Source: Flaviflagellibacter rhizophilus
Lineage (GTDB): Bacteria > Pseudomonadota > Alphaproteobacteria > Rhizobiales > Methylopilaceae
Assembly (NCBI RefSeq): GCF_033898525.1
Contig: NZ_JAXAFJ010000002.1
Coordinates: forward strand, 248,001-312,000
Direction of reading: 5' to 3'
DNA length: 64,000 bases
In this document: positions 42,124 to 51,852 of the stretch, piece by piece
How the letters are laid out: the number at the start of each line of letters is the position of its first letter
How positions within the stretch are numbered: position 1 is the first letter of the stretch
The notes under the pieces: model-generated
Database searches by the model: none
What the model saw: only the letters and a program-made list of their open reading frames with translations
Told to the model about the DNA's origin: nothing
Position numbers and translations under genes: made by a program

Positions 42124-43245
42124 ATCCGGGCCGGGGCTCGCAAGCACGCCGCCGGTCTGGGGACGCGGAACGCCTGTCGTCCCGGGAAAGCTCAGCGGCA
42201 GGCCGCGCAGGCTGCGCACCGCGAGGAAGGCAAAGGCCTGCGCCTCGATATGGTCGACCGACCAGCCGATCTCGGCTCCGGTCTCCACCCGCGCTGGCGC
42301 CAGCCTCTCGCGCAGCATCCGGATCAGGGTCGCATTATGCGCGCCACCGCCGCAGACGATCCAGCTGTCCGGCGTTTTCGGCAGATAAGGCACGACGCTC
42401 GCAACACCGGCCGCCGTGAAGGCCGACATGGTCGCTGCGCCGTCTTCCAGCGCGATGGTCTGCCAGGGCGCCACATCCGCGGCGAAGGCGCGGAACTCGT
42501 TGCGGTCCAGGGATTTCGGCGGGCCCATGCGGAAGAACTCATGGCTCATCAGCCGCGCCAGCACGGCCTCGTCCACGCGCCCGGCGGCCGCTGCCGCGCC
42601 GTTTTCGTCACATACCTGTCCGGTACGCGCCAGCATGAAGTCGTCCAGCAAGGCATTGGCCGGGCCGACATCGCACGCCAGAAGTTCGTCCCCTGTGCCG
42701 TCGAGATAGGTGATGTTGGCCACGCCGCCGAGATTGAGCACGACCACGGGTCCGCTTCGGCCAAGCGCGCGCACCAGAGCGCGGTGGAACACCGGCACCA
42801 GCGGCGCGCCCTGCCCTCCGGCCTCCATGTCCGACTGCCGCAGATCGTGAATGACGGGAATGCCGGCGGCACTGGCAAGCGCGGCCCCATCGCCAAGCTG
42901 AAGGGTCAGCCCCAGTTGCGGGCGGTGCACCACGGTCTGCCCGTGGAAGCCGACGACATCGGGCCGCGCCGGCAGATCACCTTCGAGGAAGCGCAGCAGG
43001 GCATCCCGGTTCAGCCGCGTAACGGCCTCTTCCGCCGCAGCGAGCCGTCCCGGACGCGCAGCACGGTCCGTCAGGTCGCGGGCATCGTCCATGGCGCCGA
43101 AGATCAGAGGGCGGTCCGCCCCCTCTTGGTCGTAGGGGTAGCTGGCCACGGGGCCGAAGCTCTGCACAGTCTCGCCATCGGTCTCGATCATGGCGATGTC
43201 GATGCCGTCGAGCGAGGTGCCGCTCATCATGCCAATGGCCCACAT
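42097..43245 (-). CDS. anmK: Anhydro-N-acetylmuramic acid kinase
   Basis: AnmK converts 1,6-anhydro-N-acetylmuramic acid, released during peptidoglycan turnover, to MurNAc-6-phosphate for recycling. The 382-residue protein has GMMSGTSLDGIDIAM near its start (ATP/substrate site), FHGQTVVHRP and LNLGGVANITY, and a conserved DVGPANALLDDFM. The ATG at 43245 gives the family start; the frame extends upstream to 43290. It is divergent from tyrS and overlaps the AEC gene at its 3' end. Confidence 0.96.
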   Translation of the reverse strand: MWAIGMMSGTSLDGIDIAMIETDGETVQSFGPVASYPYDQEGADRPLIFGAMDDARDLTDRAARPGRLAAAEEAVTRLNRDALLRFLEGDLPARPDVVGFHGQTVVHRPQLGLTLQLGDGAALASAAGIPVIHDLRQSDMEAGGQGAPLVPVFHRALVRALGRSGPVVVLNLGGVANITYLDGTGDELLACDVGPANALLDDFMLARTGQVCDENGAAAAAGRVDEAVLARLMSHEFFRMGPPKSLDRNEFRAFAADVAPWQTIALEDGAATMSAFTAAGVASVVPYLPKTPDSWIVCGGGAHNATLIRMLRERLAPARVETGAEIGWSVDHIEAQAFAFLAVRSLRGLPLSFPGTTGVPRPQTGGVLASPGPDLPRKAAVA

Positions 43246-43338
43246 ACGGGCTTTCCCCTCACGCGCCGCCACCGTGTCATCAGGCCACAAACCTGATACA
43301 CGGTCGCACCTCCGTCATCGACACAAAGCCCCAGGATC

Positions 43339-44592
43339 ATGGAAGCTTACGAATCGTCTTTTCTGAAGCTGCTCTCAGAGCGCGGCTGCATCAACCAGAT
43401 TTCCGACCCCAAGGGTCTCGACGAACTGGCGCAGAAGGGACCGATCACGGCCTATATCGGCTTCGACATGACGGGCCCGAGCCTGCATGTCGGCCATATG
43501 ATGGGCATCATGATGCTGCGGCGACTGCAGCAGGCCGGTCACAAGCCCATTGTCCTGATGGGCGGCGGTACCACCAAGGTGGGCGACCCCAGCGGCAAGG
43601 ACGATGCACGTCCGGTGCTGACCGACGAGATCATCGCCCACAACATGGCTTCGATCCGGCGCGTGTTCGACCGGTTCCTGACCTTCGGTGACGGTCCGAC
43701 GGACGCCATCATGGTCAACAATGCCGATTGGCTGGAAGAGCTCGCCTACATCCCGTTCCTGCGTGATGTCGGCCGGCATTTCTCGGTCAACCGCATGCTG
43801 ACCTTCGACTCGGTGAAGTTGAGGCTGGAGCGTGACCAGCCGCTAAGCTTCCTCGAATTCAACTACATGATCCTGCAGGCCTACGACTTCGCCGAGCTGT
43901 CGAAGCGCTATGGCTGCCGCCTGCAGATGGGCGGCTCCGATCAGTGGGGCAACATCGTCAACGGCATCGATCTTGGCCGCCGCATCGCCGGTGCGGAGCT
44001 GTTCGGTCTCACCTGTCCGCTGCTCACCACGGCCTCCGGCGCCAAGATGGGGAAGACCGCCTCGGGCGCGGTCTGGCTCAACGCCGACATGCTCACGCCT
44101 TGGGACTTCTGGCAGTACTGGCGCAACACGGAAGACGAGGATGTCGGCCGCTTCCTGCGCCTGTTCACGGATCTTCCGATCGCGGAAATCGAACGGCTGG
44201 AAGCCCTGTGCGGAGCCGACATCAACGAAGCGAAGAAGGTGCTCGCGAATGAAGTGACCGCCTTGGTCCACGGCCGCGAGGCAGCGGACGCTGCGGCGGA
44301 GACGGCACGGCGCACCTTCGAGGAAGGCGCGCTGGCCGACGATCTGCCGAGCGTGTCCGTCCCGGCCGCCGAGCTGTCCTCCGGAATGGGCGTGCTTGGC
44401 GCCTTCGTCACGGCGGGCCTTGTCGCATCGAACGGTGAGGCACGGCGTCAGGTGAAGGGCGGCGGCCTGAAGGTCAACGATGCGACCGTTACGGACGAGC
44501 GCGCCGTTCTGACCGACGCCAACCTGCAAGACGGCGTGATCAAGCTGTCGCTCGGCCGCAAGAAGCACATCCTCCTGCGCCCCGAGGCCTGA
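43339..44592 (+). CDS. tyrS: Tyrosyl-tRNA synthetase
   Basis: TyrS charges tRNA-Tyr. The 417-residue class I synthetase has the HIGH-like motif HVGH (about residues 51-54), the tyrosine-binding region NYMILQAYDFAEL and QMGGSDQWGNIVNG, the KMSKS-like KMGKT (about residues 235-239) and a C-terminal S4 RNA-binding domain (about 350-410). Length is standard. It is divergent from anmK, an order common in alphaproteobacteria, and ends 10 bp before the convergent AsmA-like gene. Confidence 0.98.
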   Translation: MEAYESSFLKLLSERGCINQISDPKGLDELAQKGPITAYIGFDMTGPSLHVGHMMGIMMLRRLQQAGHKPIVLMGGGTTKVGDPSGKDDARPVLTDEIIAHNMASIRRVFDRFLTFGDGPTDAIMVNNADWLEELAYIPFLRDVGRHFSVNRMLTFDSVKLRLERDQPLSFLEFNYMILQAYDFAELSKRYGCRLQMGGSDQWGNIVNGIDLGRRIAGAELFGLTCPLLTTASGAKMGKTASGAVWLNADMLTPWDFWQYWRNTEDEDVGRFLRLFTDLPIAEIERLEALCGADINEAKKVLANEVTALVHGREAADAAAETARRTFEEGALADDLPSVSVPAAELSSGMGVLGAFVTAGLVASNGEARRQVKGGGLKVNDATVTDERAVLTDANLQDGVIKLSLGRKKHILLRPEA

Positions 44593-44602
44593 GCGGGAGC
44601 GG

Positions 44603-47600
44603 TCAACCCGGCGGGTTCGCCCGCTGGGGATTGCCGTCGTCGCGGAACTCGAACAGCTTGCGCAGGAAGCCGGGCGCGACCGCCGAAAGCGGGTTCACCT
44701 TCATGCGCGGCTGCGACCACTTTCCGTCGACCTCGAAGGTTATGCCGAGCAGGCCCTCCTTGGAGCCGCCGCCGAGGATGGCGCCGATCACGGGCAGTTT
44801 TCCGAACAGGTTGTTGATGGCGTAGGCCGGCAGGAACGTTCCCCGGATGCCTACGTCATTGGCTGCGTAGTTGATCTCGCCAGTGAGCGTCGCGCCAAGT
44901 TCGTTTCCGTAGACAAGGCATTCGTCGATCAGGATGCGGCCTTCCGTGGCCCGGAACTTGGCATCCATCTTGGTGAAGGTCATGCCGCCATTGTTCTGGG
45001 GACGGCTTCCCCGCGCGATGGTGGCAAGCTGCTGGTCGCCGACCTGGAACCCCTGCAGTCCCAGCCGCGCATGGCTGACATCGCCGGGCACCACCTCAAG
45101 CGTCATGGTGCCGCCCTGCACCCGTCCGTAGACATCCAGGAAGCGCAGGGCCGCCCCGGCATCAGCCGCCCGCACGCTGATGATGCGGCGCTTTTCTCCG
45201 GAGGTGCGTGCCTCCACGCCGCCATTCCCCAGCCTGGCCGCCAGCGACAGGGTGCGGATATCGGCGCCACGGCGCACAACCTTCAGGTCGAGGCCGCTCA
45301 GGATCTGGCCATTGTGCCCGGTCACGGTGCCGAGCTTGGCTTCCACGTCCATGTCGAGCGAGTCCTTGCCGGCCGAGCCGGAGAACGCTTCCTTGAGCGC
45401 GCTGCGCGCGTCGAACGAACTGCCCTGAAGCGACACCTTGTAGCCATTGCCGGCCCGGGTGACCTTCAGCCGCGTATCGTCCCCTTCCGAGGCATGGAAG
45501 GTGCCGAGATCGGCCGAGACGAGCCCGGACGGCCCAAGCTCCAGCACACCGCGCGCATCAATGCTGCCGCCCTGCGCCTGGAAGTCCCGAAGCCGCCAGC
45601 CTTTCTCCAGAACGTCGACCGTGAATTTCAGCCGGCCGGCTTCTCCCGCAGATTTGGTCATGCCGATCGGGCCCTGGACACGCGCCCCGCTGAGGTCCGC
45701 CTCGAGAACTGCGTTCTGGATCTCGCCGGCCTTGGGCATGGTCAGTCGCGCAGAGACCGGCCCCACGAGCGTCCATTTCTCGGCCGCGAAATCCTTGATC
45801 TTCGAGGGATCGAGAGAGAAGGCCACGCTCGTCTGCCCGAACTCTCCGGGACCGCTGCGGGCAATCATCGCTTCGAGCGCCGTAGGGGCACCGCCGATCC
45901 GCGCCTGCCCCCGGACCGTCAGTGCCGAACCGTCGAGCGCGATATGGAAGTTTCCGTCCTGAATATCCTTGCCGCCGACCGCCCTCGGCAGCGAGACGTC
46001 CTTCACATCGGCATCGACGCTGATCGCCATCTTGGCCATTTCCGTCTCGCGGCCGATAAGCCCTTTCAGGGAGACGGTGCCGGCTGCGGTGCCCTGCCCC
46101 TTGAGCGCACCAGCCGCTCCGGGTGCCAAACGAGCAAGGGAAGGCGTCGCCATCAGGGAAGAAACCGCCTCGATGGGGCCGGCGAGCTTCACTGCGATCT
46201 CGCCGGGGAAATTGGCGGGCCTGTGGTCCGGCGCCGTGAAGCGCGTCCCGGCAATTGAGAGTGTCCGACCCTCTGCGAAATCCACCTGCCCCGTGTCCAT
46301 CACAAGATCCAGCTCGCGATCGCCCATGACGATGCGGCCGGCGATGCCCGCTGCTGGAGGGGCATCGGCGAGATAGGACAACACGCCTTCGGAAAACCTG
46401 GCGTCGAGCCGAAGCGAACGGTCCGCACTTGGACCGACGCTCAACGGCCCCTTCACGGCGATCGTCATCTCGTCCACCACGGCGCGGCGGACGTTCTTCG
46501 AAAGATATGTGCGGGTGTTGGGAGCGATGGGTTCCGGCCAGACGCGCAGCAGCGCGGCAAGAGGTCCGCGCGAGCTGGCGATGGCAAGGTCGCCTTGCGG
46601 AACAGCGCCCGAGAAATCGAACTGCCCCTGTGCGACGACGGAAAGGGCCCGCCCGCGCAGGCCGACGGTCTGGAGGTCGAGATGACGTCGCTTGATGCCC
46701 GCCTTACCGGCCAGTTCGATCCGGTCGAAGCGCAACGCCTGTGCCGCCGCGTCGAGGCCGGGGATGGCGAGCTCCGTTCCGCCAAAGGAGAACTCCCACT
46801 CCTCCCCCGCCGCGTCAATCGGCTTGGCCTGCCCGCCCAGTGCGACCCGGGTGGTGCCGGTGGCCACATCGGCCTTCAGCAGTCGCAATTGCCGCTCGGC
46901 TCCGTTCCATTCAACCTCCACCCGGCCACGCTCGACCGTCGTCGCGGCCTCGCGCTTCACGGGCGAGATCATCTGGAAGCCCAGCACGTCGAGGCGTGCG
47001 CCCGCCGTCTGGATCGCACCTTCGGGGGCAACCTGCGCGTAGAGGTGCCCGGAAAGGCTGCCGGCGAAGTCGGCCGGCGTGGCTCCATTCAAAGCCTCTT
47101 CGATAAGGCGGCCGAGCGGCAGGTTCTCGAATCCGAGGTCGAAGTTCCGGCTGTCGCCCTCATGCCCAGTCAGGGTTGCAGTCGCCGACCAACGATTTCC
47201 GGCCTCCACGGACGATGCGCTTGCAATGAGACCACCGTCCTTCTCCCGGCGCGTGATGCGGACATCGACATTGCGCAGGCTCTCGGTCCGGCCCTTGCGC
47301 CGGTCGTCGATGACGATGTCCGCGGCACTTACCTCGGCAGACGAGAAGCGCGCGAATGGACCGCCTGAGCCGATGACAGCATCGGCGGCTGTCAGCATCT
47401 GCAGGATGTCGAGGGTCGAGGCCTGGGACGTAGCCGTGGATGGCATACCGAACAGGGGCAGGCCACCGTCCGATGACGCGAGGTTTACCGACCCGTTTTC
47501 CTCCACGCGCAACGTCAGGCGTGGCTGGACAAGCTTGATGCGTCGCAGCGGAAAATTGCCCGTGCCTGCGAGCAGCGCCTTATCCACGGCCATGGATGCG

Positions 47601-47971
47601 CTCGGCACGGAGAAGACGCGGTTGCCGCCTGCATCCAGAATCGAGAGATCATCGAGGCGGAGGTCCAGGCCCTCGCCGGTGATGTCCGTGCGGCTACGGC
47701 CGATCTGGACGCGATAGCCGGGCCCGAGGCGCGCCTCCAATGCCTTGACGATCTGCGGCGTCACCAGAATGGAGGCGACGGGCGTGAAGAGCACCACGGC
47801 GACGAGCGCGACCACGCACAGGACAGCGGCGGCGGCGCCGATCGCCAGCTTGCGCCTACGCGAAAGGCCCTGCCCCGGCAACAAGGGATGTCGAACGCCA
47901 CGCCGGTCGAACGCGCAGTCCTTTAATCTCCTCGCGTGAACCGGCCGCTGCTCCGTCATTCCTCCCCGCAT
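44603..47971 (-). CDS. Large AsmA/YhdP-family protein
   Basis: The 1122-residue protein is anchored by one N-terminal transmembrane helix (about 41-65) and extends into the periplasm with long beta-rich repeats of the AsmA/YhdP (DUF3971) type; the C-terminal portion (about 980-1100) holds the AsmA-2 region, ending LFGKLPVIGAILGG and KVNPLSAVAPGFLRKLFEF. Proteins of this family bridge the inner and outer membranes and are implicated in phospholipid transport. I chose the start at 47971, but an ATG at 47959 (MTEQRPVH) is also possible. It is divergent from bcp. Confidence 0.88.
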   Translation of the reverse strand: MRGGMTEQRPVHARRLKDCAFDRRGVRHPLLPGQGLSRRRKLAIGAAAAVLCVVALVAVVLFTPVASILVTPQIVKALEARLGPGYRVQIGRSRTDITGEGLDLRLDDLSILDAGGNRVFSVPSASMAVDKALLAGTGNFPLRRIKLVQPRLTLRVEENGSVNLASSDGGLPLFGMPSTATSQASTLDILQMLTAADAVIGSGGPFARFSSAEVSAADIVIDDRRKGRTESLRNVDVRITRREKDGGLIASASSVEAGNRWSATATLTGHEGDSRNFDLGFENLPLGRLIEEALNGATPADFAGSLSGHLYAQVAPEGAIQTAGARLDVLGFQMISPVKREAATTVERGRVEVEWNGAERQLRLLKADVATGTTRVALGGQAKPIDAAGEEWEFSFGGTELAIPGLDAAAQALRFDRIELAGKAGIKRRHLDLQTVGLRGRALSVVAQGQFDFSGAVPQGDLAIASSRGPLAALLRVWPEPIAPNTRTYLSKNVRRAVVDEMTIAVKGPLSVGPSADRSLRLDARFSEGVLSYLADAPPAAGIAGRIVMGDRELDLVMDTGQVDFAEGRTLSIAGTRFTAPDHRPANFPGEIAVKLAGPIEAVSSLMATPSLARLAPGAAGALKGQGTAAGTVSLKGLIGRETEMAKMAISVDADVKDVSLPRAVGGKDIQDGNFHIALDGSALTVRGQARIGGAPTALEAMIARSGPGEFGQTSVAFSLDPSKIKDFAAEKWTLVGPVSARLTMPKAGEIQNAVLEADLSGARVQGPIGMTKSAGEAGRLKFTVDVLEKGWRLRDFQAQGGSIDARGVLELGPSGLVSADLGTFHASEGDDTRLKVTRAGNGYKVSLQGSSFDARSALKEAFSGSAGKDSLDMDVEAKLGTVTGHNGQILSGLDLKVVRRGADIRTLSLAARLGNGGVEARTSGEKRRIISVRAADAGAALRFLDVYGRVQGGTMTLEVVPGDVSHARLGLQGFQVGDQQLATIARGSRPQNNGGMTFTKMDAKFRATEGRILIDECLVYGNELGATLTGEINYAANDVGIRGTFLPAYAINNLFGKLPVIGAILGGGSKEGLLGITFEVDGKWSQPRMKVNPLSAVAPGFLRKLFEFRDDGNPQRANPPG

Positions 47972-48068
47972 CTTGATGGGCCCGCCTGGCAGGTACTAAG
48001 CAGCACGCTTGCCGCAGCCTCAGCAGATGAGGCCCATAGGCTTCAGGAATAAGACGAAAGGACGGCAC

Positions 48069-48536
48069 ATGACAAAGCTCGCCATCGGTTCTCCCGCGCC
48101 TGATTTCAACTTACCGGGAGACAGCGGCCGCGCGGTGCGCCTTTCCGAGCTGAAAGGCCGCAAAGTGGTGCTCTACTTTTATCCCAAGGACGACACCAGC
48201 GGCTGCACTCAGGAAGCCATCGCCTTCAACGGTGCGCGCGAGGCCTTCGCCGCGGCCGGCACTGAAGTGGTCGGCATGTCGCCCGATTCGCCGAAGAGCC
48301 ATGACAAGTTCCGCGCCAAGTACGACCTCGCCTTCCCGCTTGCCTCAGACGAGTCAAAGGAGGTTCTGGAAAGCTACGGGGTCTGGGTGGAGAAGAGCAT
48401 GTATGGCCGCAAATATATGGGGGTCGAACGCACCACGATCCTCGTGGACGCGGACGGCAACATCGCGCAGGTCTGGCCGAAGGTGAAAGTCCCCGGCCAT
48501 GTGGACGAGGTGTTGGCGGCCGCGCAGGCGCTCTGA
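48069..48536 (+). CDS. bcp: Thioredoxin-dependent peroxiredoxin Bcp
   Basis: Bcp reduces peroxides with a reactive Cys and is recycled by thioredoxin. The 155-residue protein has the peroxidatic Cys in DDTSGCTQEAIAF (about residue 45) preceded by YFYPK and followed by SPDSPKSHDKF; the resolving Cys five residues later is absent (QEAIA), so it may be a one-cysteine type. The ATG at 48069 gives MTKLAIGSPAPDFNL; upstream frame is not peroxiredoxin. It is 30 bp before the M23 gene. Confidence 0.95.
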   Translation: MTKLAIGSPAPDFNLPGDSGRAVRLSELKGRKVVLYFYPKDDTSGCTQEAIAFNGAREAFAAAGTEVVGMSPDSPKSHDKFRAKYDLAFPLASDESKEVLESYGVWVEKSMYGRKYMGVERTTILVDADGNIAQVWPKVKVPGHVDEVLAAAQAL

Positions 48537-48565
48537 TCACGGGCTGTTAACCATGCTGGTGTTCT

Positions 48566-49702
48566 ATGGCGGAAGCTCTGGGCGATCCGGGATCCGCCAT
48601 GCACCTCAGGTCAACCCTTCCCTTCGCCGCGCTGCGGCAGCCGGTCCGTCTCGATGTCTCCGGCGGAACGATCCTGCTCGCAGTCGTCGTCGCGCTCCTT
48701 CTTTTCGGATGGTGCGCGGCGACCACCACCTACGCCTTGTTCCACGACCGGGCTTTGGACGCGATCGCCGAGCGGCATCTCTCCCGTCAGCAAGCCTCGC
48801 GATCGGAGATCCTGCGGCTTCGCGCTGAGCTGGAGAGGACCGGCAGTCTCCACCTCATCGAGCGGACGGGTTTCGCCGAACGCCTGGCCGAGCTTGAACG
48901 GCGTCAGGAAGCGCTCGAGAGCCGGGAAGAGGCGATCGCGGTTCCCGGTGCACCGCAGCGCGACGGTGCCGTAAATCTGTTGCCGCCCGCAGAGGACGGC
49001 AAGCCACAAAGCCTCACAGCACGGCTGGACGCCGCCTCGATCAGGGCCGACCTCTTGACCACGCAGCAGGAGCGCAAGGTCGCCGACGCCGTGGCCGCGA
49101 CGCAACGCGAGGCTGCCGCCCTTCGCCTCGCATACAGCCGCGCAGGCGTCGTTCCCATCTCCAAAGCACCCGTCGAAGCAGGACTGGGCGGCCCCTTCAT
49201 CGCCATGTCGGCACGCGATGCTTCCACGGGCGATGCCGCGCAGCTGATGAAAGCTCAGGCTGAACGGGATCGTCTGCGGGCCGGCCTCGACGCCATCCCG
49301 GTCAGGCACCCTGCCCCAGGATCGCCGGTCAGCAGCGGCTTCGGTGGACGCTCGGACCCGTTCCTCGGGGAGCCGGCCTTTCATTCGGGAGTGGACTTCC
49401 GCCAGCCCACCGGCGCCGGCGTGTCTGCGACAGCGGACGGCACCGTCGTCACCGCGGGCTGGAGCGGCGGATACGGGCAGCTGGTCGAGATCCGCCATGC
49501 GAGCGGCTTCTCCACCCGCTACGGGCATCTTGCGACCGTGCTTGTCCAGGAAGGGCAGCGCGTAAGCCAGGGAGAGATCATCGGCCGCGTAGGCTCGACC
49601 GGCCGCTCCACGGGCGCCCACCTGCACTACGAGGTGCGGCGTGACGGGCAGGCTGTGAACCCTGCCCGTTACCTCAGCGCAGCGGCTGCTCTCGAGAACT
49701 GA
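48566..49702 (+). CDS. M23 (LytM) peptidase, membrane-anchored, intact zinc motif
   Basis: The 378-residue protein has a transmembrane segment (about 31-53), a coiled-coil region (about 65-120), a linker, and a C-terminal M23 LytM domain (about 255-370). The zinc ligands look intact: FHSGVDF (about residues 273-279), YGHL and HLHYEV. It should be an endopeptidase cutting peptidoglycan cross-links from the periplasm. Start could be the ATG at 48599 (MHLRSTLPFAAL), 11 codons later; neither has a strong ribosome site. It ends 9 bp before the convergent prfB stop. Confidence 0.88.
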   Translation: MAEALGDPGSAMHLRSTLPFAALRQPVRLDVSGGTILLAVVVALLLFGWCAATTTYALFHDRALDAIAERHLSRQQASRSEILRLRAELERTGSLHLIERTGFAERLAELERRQEALESREEAIAVPGAPQRDGAVNLLPPAEDGKPQSLTARLDAASIRADLLTTQQERKVADAVAATQREAAALRLAYSRAGVVPISKAPVEAGLGGPFIAMSARDASTGDAAQLMKAQAERDRLRAGLDAIPVRHPAPGSPVSSGFGGRSDPFLGEPAFHSGVDFRQPTGAGVSATADGTVVTAGWSGGYGQLVEIRHASGFSTRYGHLATVLVQEGQRVSQGEIIGRVGSTGRSTGAHLHYEVRRDGQAVNPARYLSAAAALEN

Positions 49703-49711
49703 GCCTCGGGC

Positions 49712-50843
49712 TCAGTCCACATCGTCCACATTCGCGGGCCCACCACCGTAGACGCGCTGCGCCAGGGCCGCTTCCATATAAGGATCCAGCGCCCCGTCCA
49801 GCACGTCTCCGGGGCTGGTGGAGGTCACGCCGGTGCGCAGGTCCTTCACCATCTGGTAGGGCTGCAGCACGTAGGAGCGGATCTGGTGGCCCCAGCCGAT
49901 ATCCGTCCGCGCGGCCTGCTCCGCCGCCGCCGCTTCCTCGCGCTTCTTCAACTCGCGCTCGTACAGCTTGGCGCGCAGCATGTTCCACGCCGTGGCGCGG
50001 TTCTTGTGCTGCGAGCGGTCGCCTTCGCTGACGACGGCGATGCCCGTCGGCAGATGGGTCAGGCGCACGGCCGATTCCGTCTTGTTGACGTGCTGGCCGC
50101 CGGCGCCGCCCGAACGCATCGTGTCGACCCGCACCTGGCTCTCGTCGATGTCGATCTGGATGCGGTCGTCGATGACCGGATAGACGTCGATTGAGGCAAA
50201 GCTGGTCTGCCGACGCGCCGCCGAATCGAAAGGCGAGATGCGCACCAGACGGTGCACGCCGCTTTCGGTCTTCAGCCAGCCATAGGCGTTCTTGCCCTTG
50301 ACCTGCATGGTCGCGGACTTGATGCCCGCGCCTTCGCCCGACTGGTAATCGACGAGATCGACCTTGTAGCCGCGCCGTTCCGCCCAGCGCGTGTACATGC
50401 GCAGCAGCATCTCGGCCCAGTCCTGGCTTTCGGTGCCGCCCGCGCCGGGGTGGATGTCGACATAGGTGTCGTTCTCATCCGCCTCACCCGAGAGCAGCGT
50501 CTCTATCTGCTGGCGCGCGGCCTCGTCGCGAAGGCCGCGGATGACGGCGTCCGCTTCATCGATGACGCTCTCGTCGCCCTCGGCCTCGCCGAGTTCGATC
50601 AACTCGATGCTGTCCGCCAGTTCGCGGTCGAACCGCAGGATGGCGTCGATGCGTGATTCGAGGTCGGTCCGCTCGCGCATCAGCTTCTGCGCGCGGTCGG
50701 CGTCGTCCCACAGCGTGGGATCTTCGGAAAGGGCGTTGAGCTCTCTTAGACGGGAATTTGCCTGATCCCAGTCAAAGATGCCTCCTCAGCAGCCCGACTG
50801 ACTGCTTGAGTTCTTCTACGAGGTTAGCCGTCTCGGCGCGCAT
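49712..50843 (-). CDS. prfB: Peptide chain release factor 2, with programmed +1 frameshift
   Basis: RF2 ends translation at UGA and UAA. The product is read in two parts: 23 codons from the ATG at 50843 to CTT, then after a +1 shift from GAC at 50773 to 49712, for 376 residues in total. At the shift site CTTTGAC (50777-50771) the first frame has UGA, and AGGAGG (50786-50781) stands just upstream, the classical autoregulatory arrangement. The main body has the GGQ peptidyl-hydrolysis motif (SGGAGGQHVNK), ISPFDS containing the SPF codon-recognition motif, and normal length. It is preceded by the EamA transporter gene on the same strand. A gene caller that ignores the shift would start at 50680. 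Confidence 0.97.
50771..50786 (-). promoter_or_regulatory. RF2 programmed frameshift signal
   Basis: Minus-strand AGGAGG (50786-50781), 3 nt spacer, then CTT-TGA-C (50777-50771). The Shine-Dalgarno-like hexamer and slow UGA decoding promote the +1 shift when RF2 is scarce, giving negative feedback. Frames on both sides match RF2 sequence. Confidence 0.95.
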
Positions 50844-50915
50844 TATGGTGCTCTTCGAGGGGTTGGGGAAAGTTGGCGGAACCTAGGGAGCGCGGGCTGA
50901 TCTGTAAACCGCCTG

Positions 50916-51842
50916 TCATGCTCGCGAGCGGCTCATCAGCGTGAAAAAACCGATGCCGGCGAGAACAAGCGTGCTGCCGGCCACATCGATGACCGTCAGG
51001 CTGTCACCCAGCACAAGCACCGCCAGTGCAAGTGTGGCCACCGGGCTGATGGTGGCGATCGTCGCATTGGCCTGCGCCGAGATGCGCGACAGCGCGGCGT
51101 TCATGAAGAACGACGGCAGGACGGTCGCAGCGATGGCCAGCAGCAGCCCGAGCCACAGGACCCGTTCCGAAACGGGTTCTATCGGATGCAGGAGCAGGTA
51201 TTGCAGGATTGCGGCGACGCAGGCCGCGCTCATCGCGATGCAGGTGAACAGCCGCGCACCCATGCCGGCAATCATGCGATGGGCAAGCAACTGGTAGAGC
51301 GCGTAGGCGACGGCTGCCACCATCACCCACGCCACGCCCACCAAAGCTGCGGTCCCGATCTCCGCGAAATCCTGCACGAAGATCACCGCGAGCCCGCAAT
51401 AGCTGATGCCGAAGGCCATCAGGGCGCGAACGCGCACGCGCTGCCCGAAGAACATCGCGCCCAGCAGAACCACGAACAATGGATAGGTGAACAGGATCAG
51501 CCGTTCAAAGCCGGCCGAGATGTAGAGCAGGCCCTTGAAGTCGGCATAGCTGGAGAACCAATAGCCCAGCAGCCCAATCAGGACAGCGCTCGCCACGGCA
51601 CGCCGGTCACCGAGTACATGGCGGCTGCGGACAGGATCACTCCTGACACCGAGCAGGCCGATCACAAGGTAGAACGGCAGCGACATCACCATGCGGAGCG
51701 CGAGCAGCGTCTCCGGATCGACACCTTCGGCATAAGCCAGCTTGATGAAGATGCTCTTGGTGGAGAACAGGAACGCGCCCGTGGCCGCCAAGCCGTAGCC
51801 GACCCAGAGGCTCCGGGTCGCTGGCACTGCCTTGCCGGCCAT
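50916..51842 (-). CDS. EamA/DMT-family transporter
   Basis: The 308-residue protein is a drug/metabolite-transporter (EamA) family member, with about ten transmembrane segments and two repeated EamA domains (about 12-140 and 165-300). Substrate is not predictable. It has the family pattern of small loop residues (for example FSTKSIFIKLAYAEGVD and ANATIATISPVATLALA). It lies between PBP1A and prfB on the same strand; in many relatives those two are adjacent, so this gene is an insertion. It is 10 bp after PBP1A. Confidence 0.88.
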   Translation of the reverse strand: MAGKAVPATRSLWVGYGLAATGAFLFSTKSIFIKLAYAEGVDPETLLALRMVMSLPFYLVIGLLGVRSDPVRSRHVLGDRRAVASAVLIGLLGYWFSSYADFKGLLYISAGFERLILFTYPLFVVLLGAMFFGQRVRVRALMAFGISYCGLAVIFVQDFAEIGTAALVGVAWVMVAAVAYALYQLLAHRMIAGMGARLFTCIAMSAACVAAILQYLLLHPIEPVSERVLWLGLLLAIAATVLPSFFMNAALSRISAQANATIATISPVATLALAVLVLGDSLTVIDVAGSTLVLAGIGFFTLMSRSRA

Positions 51843-51852
51843 CGATGTTCCC

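Noticed and set aside
50771..50777. In-frame stop in prfB as a sign of a pseudogene
   Set aside because: The surrounding AGGAGG and CTTTGAC form the known programmed frameshift and the downstream frame is intact.
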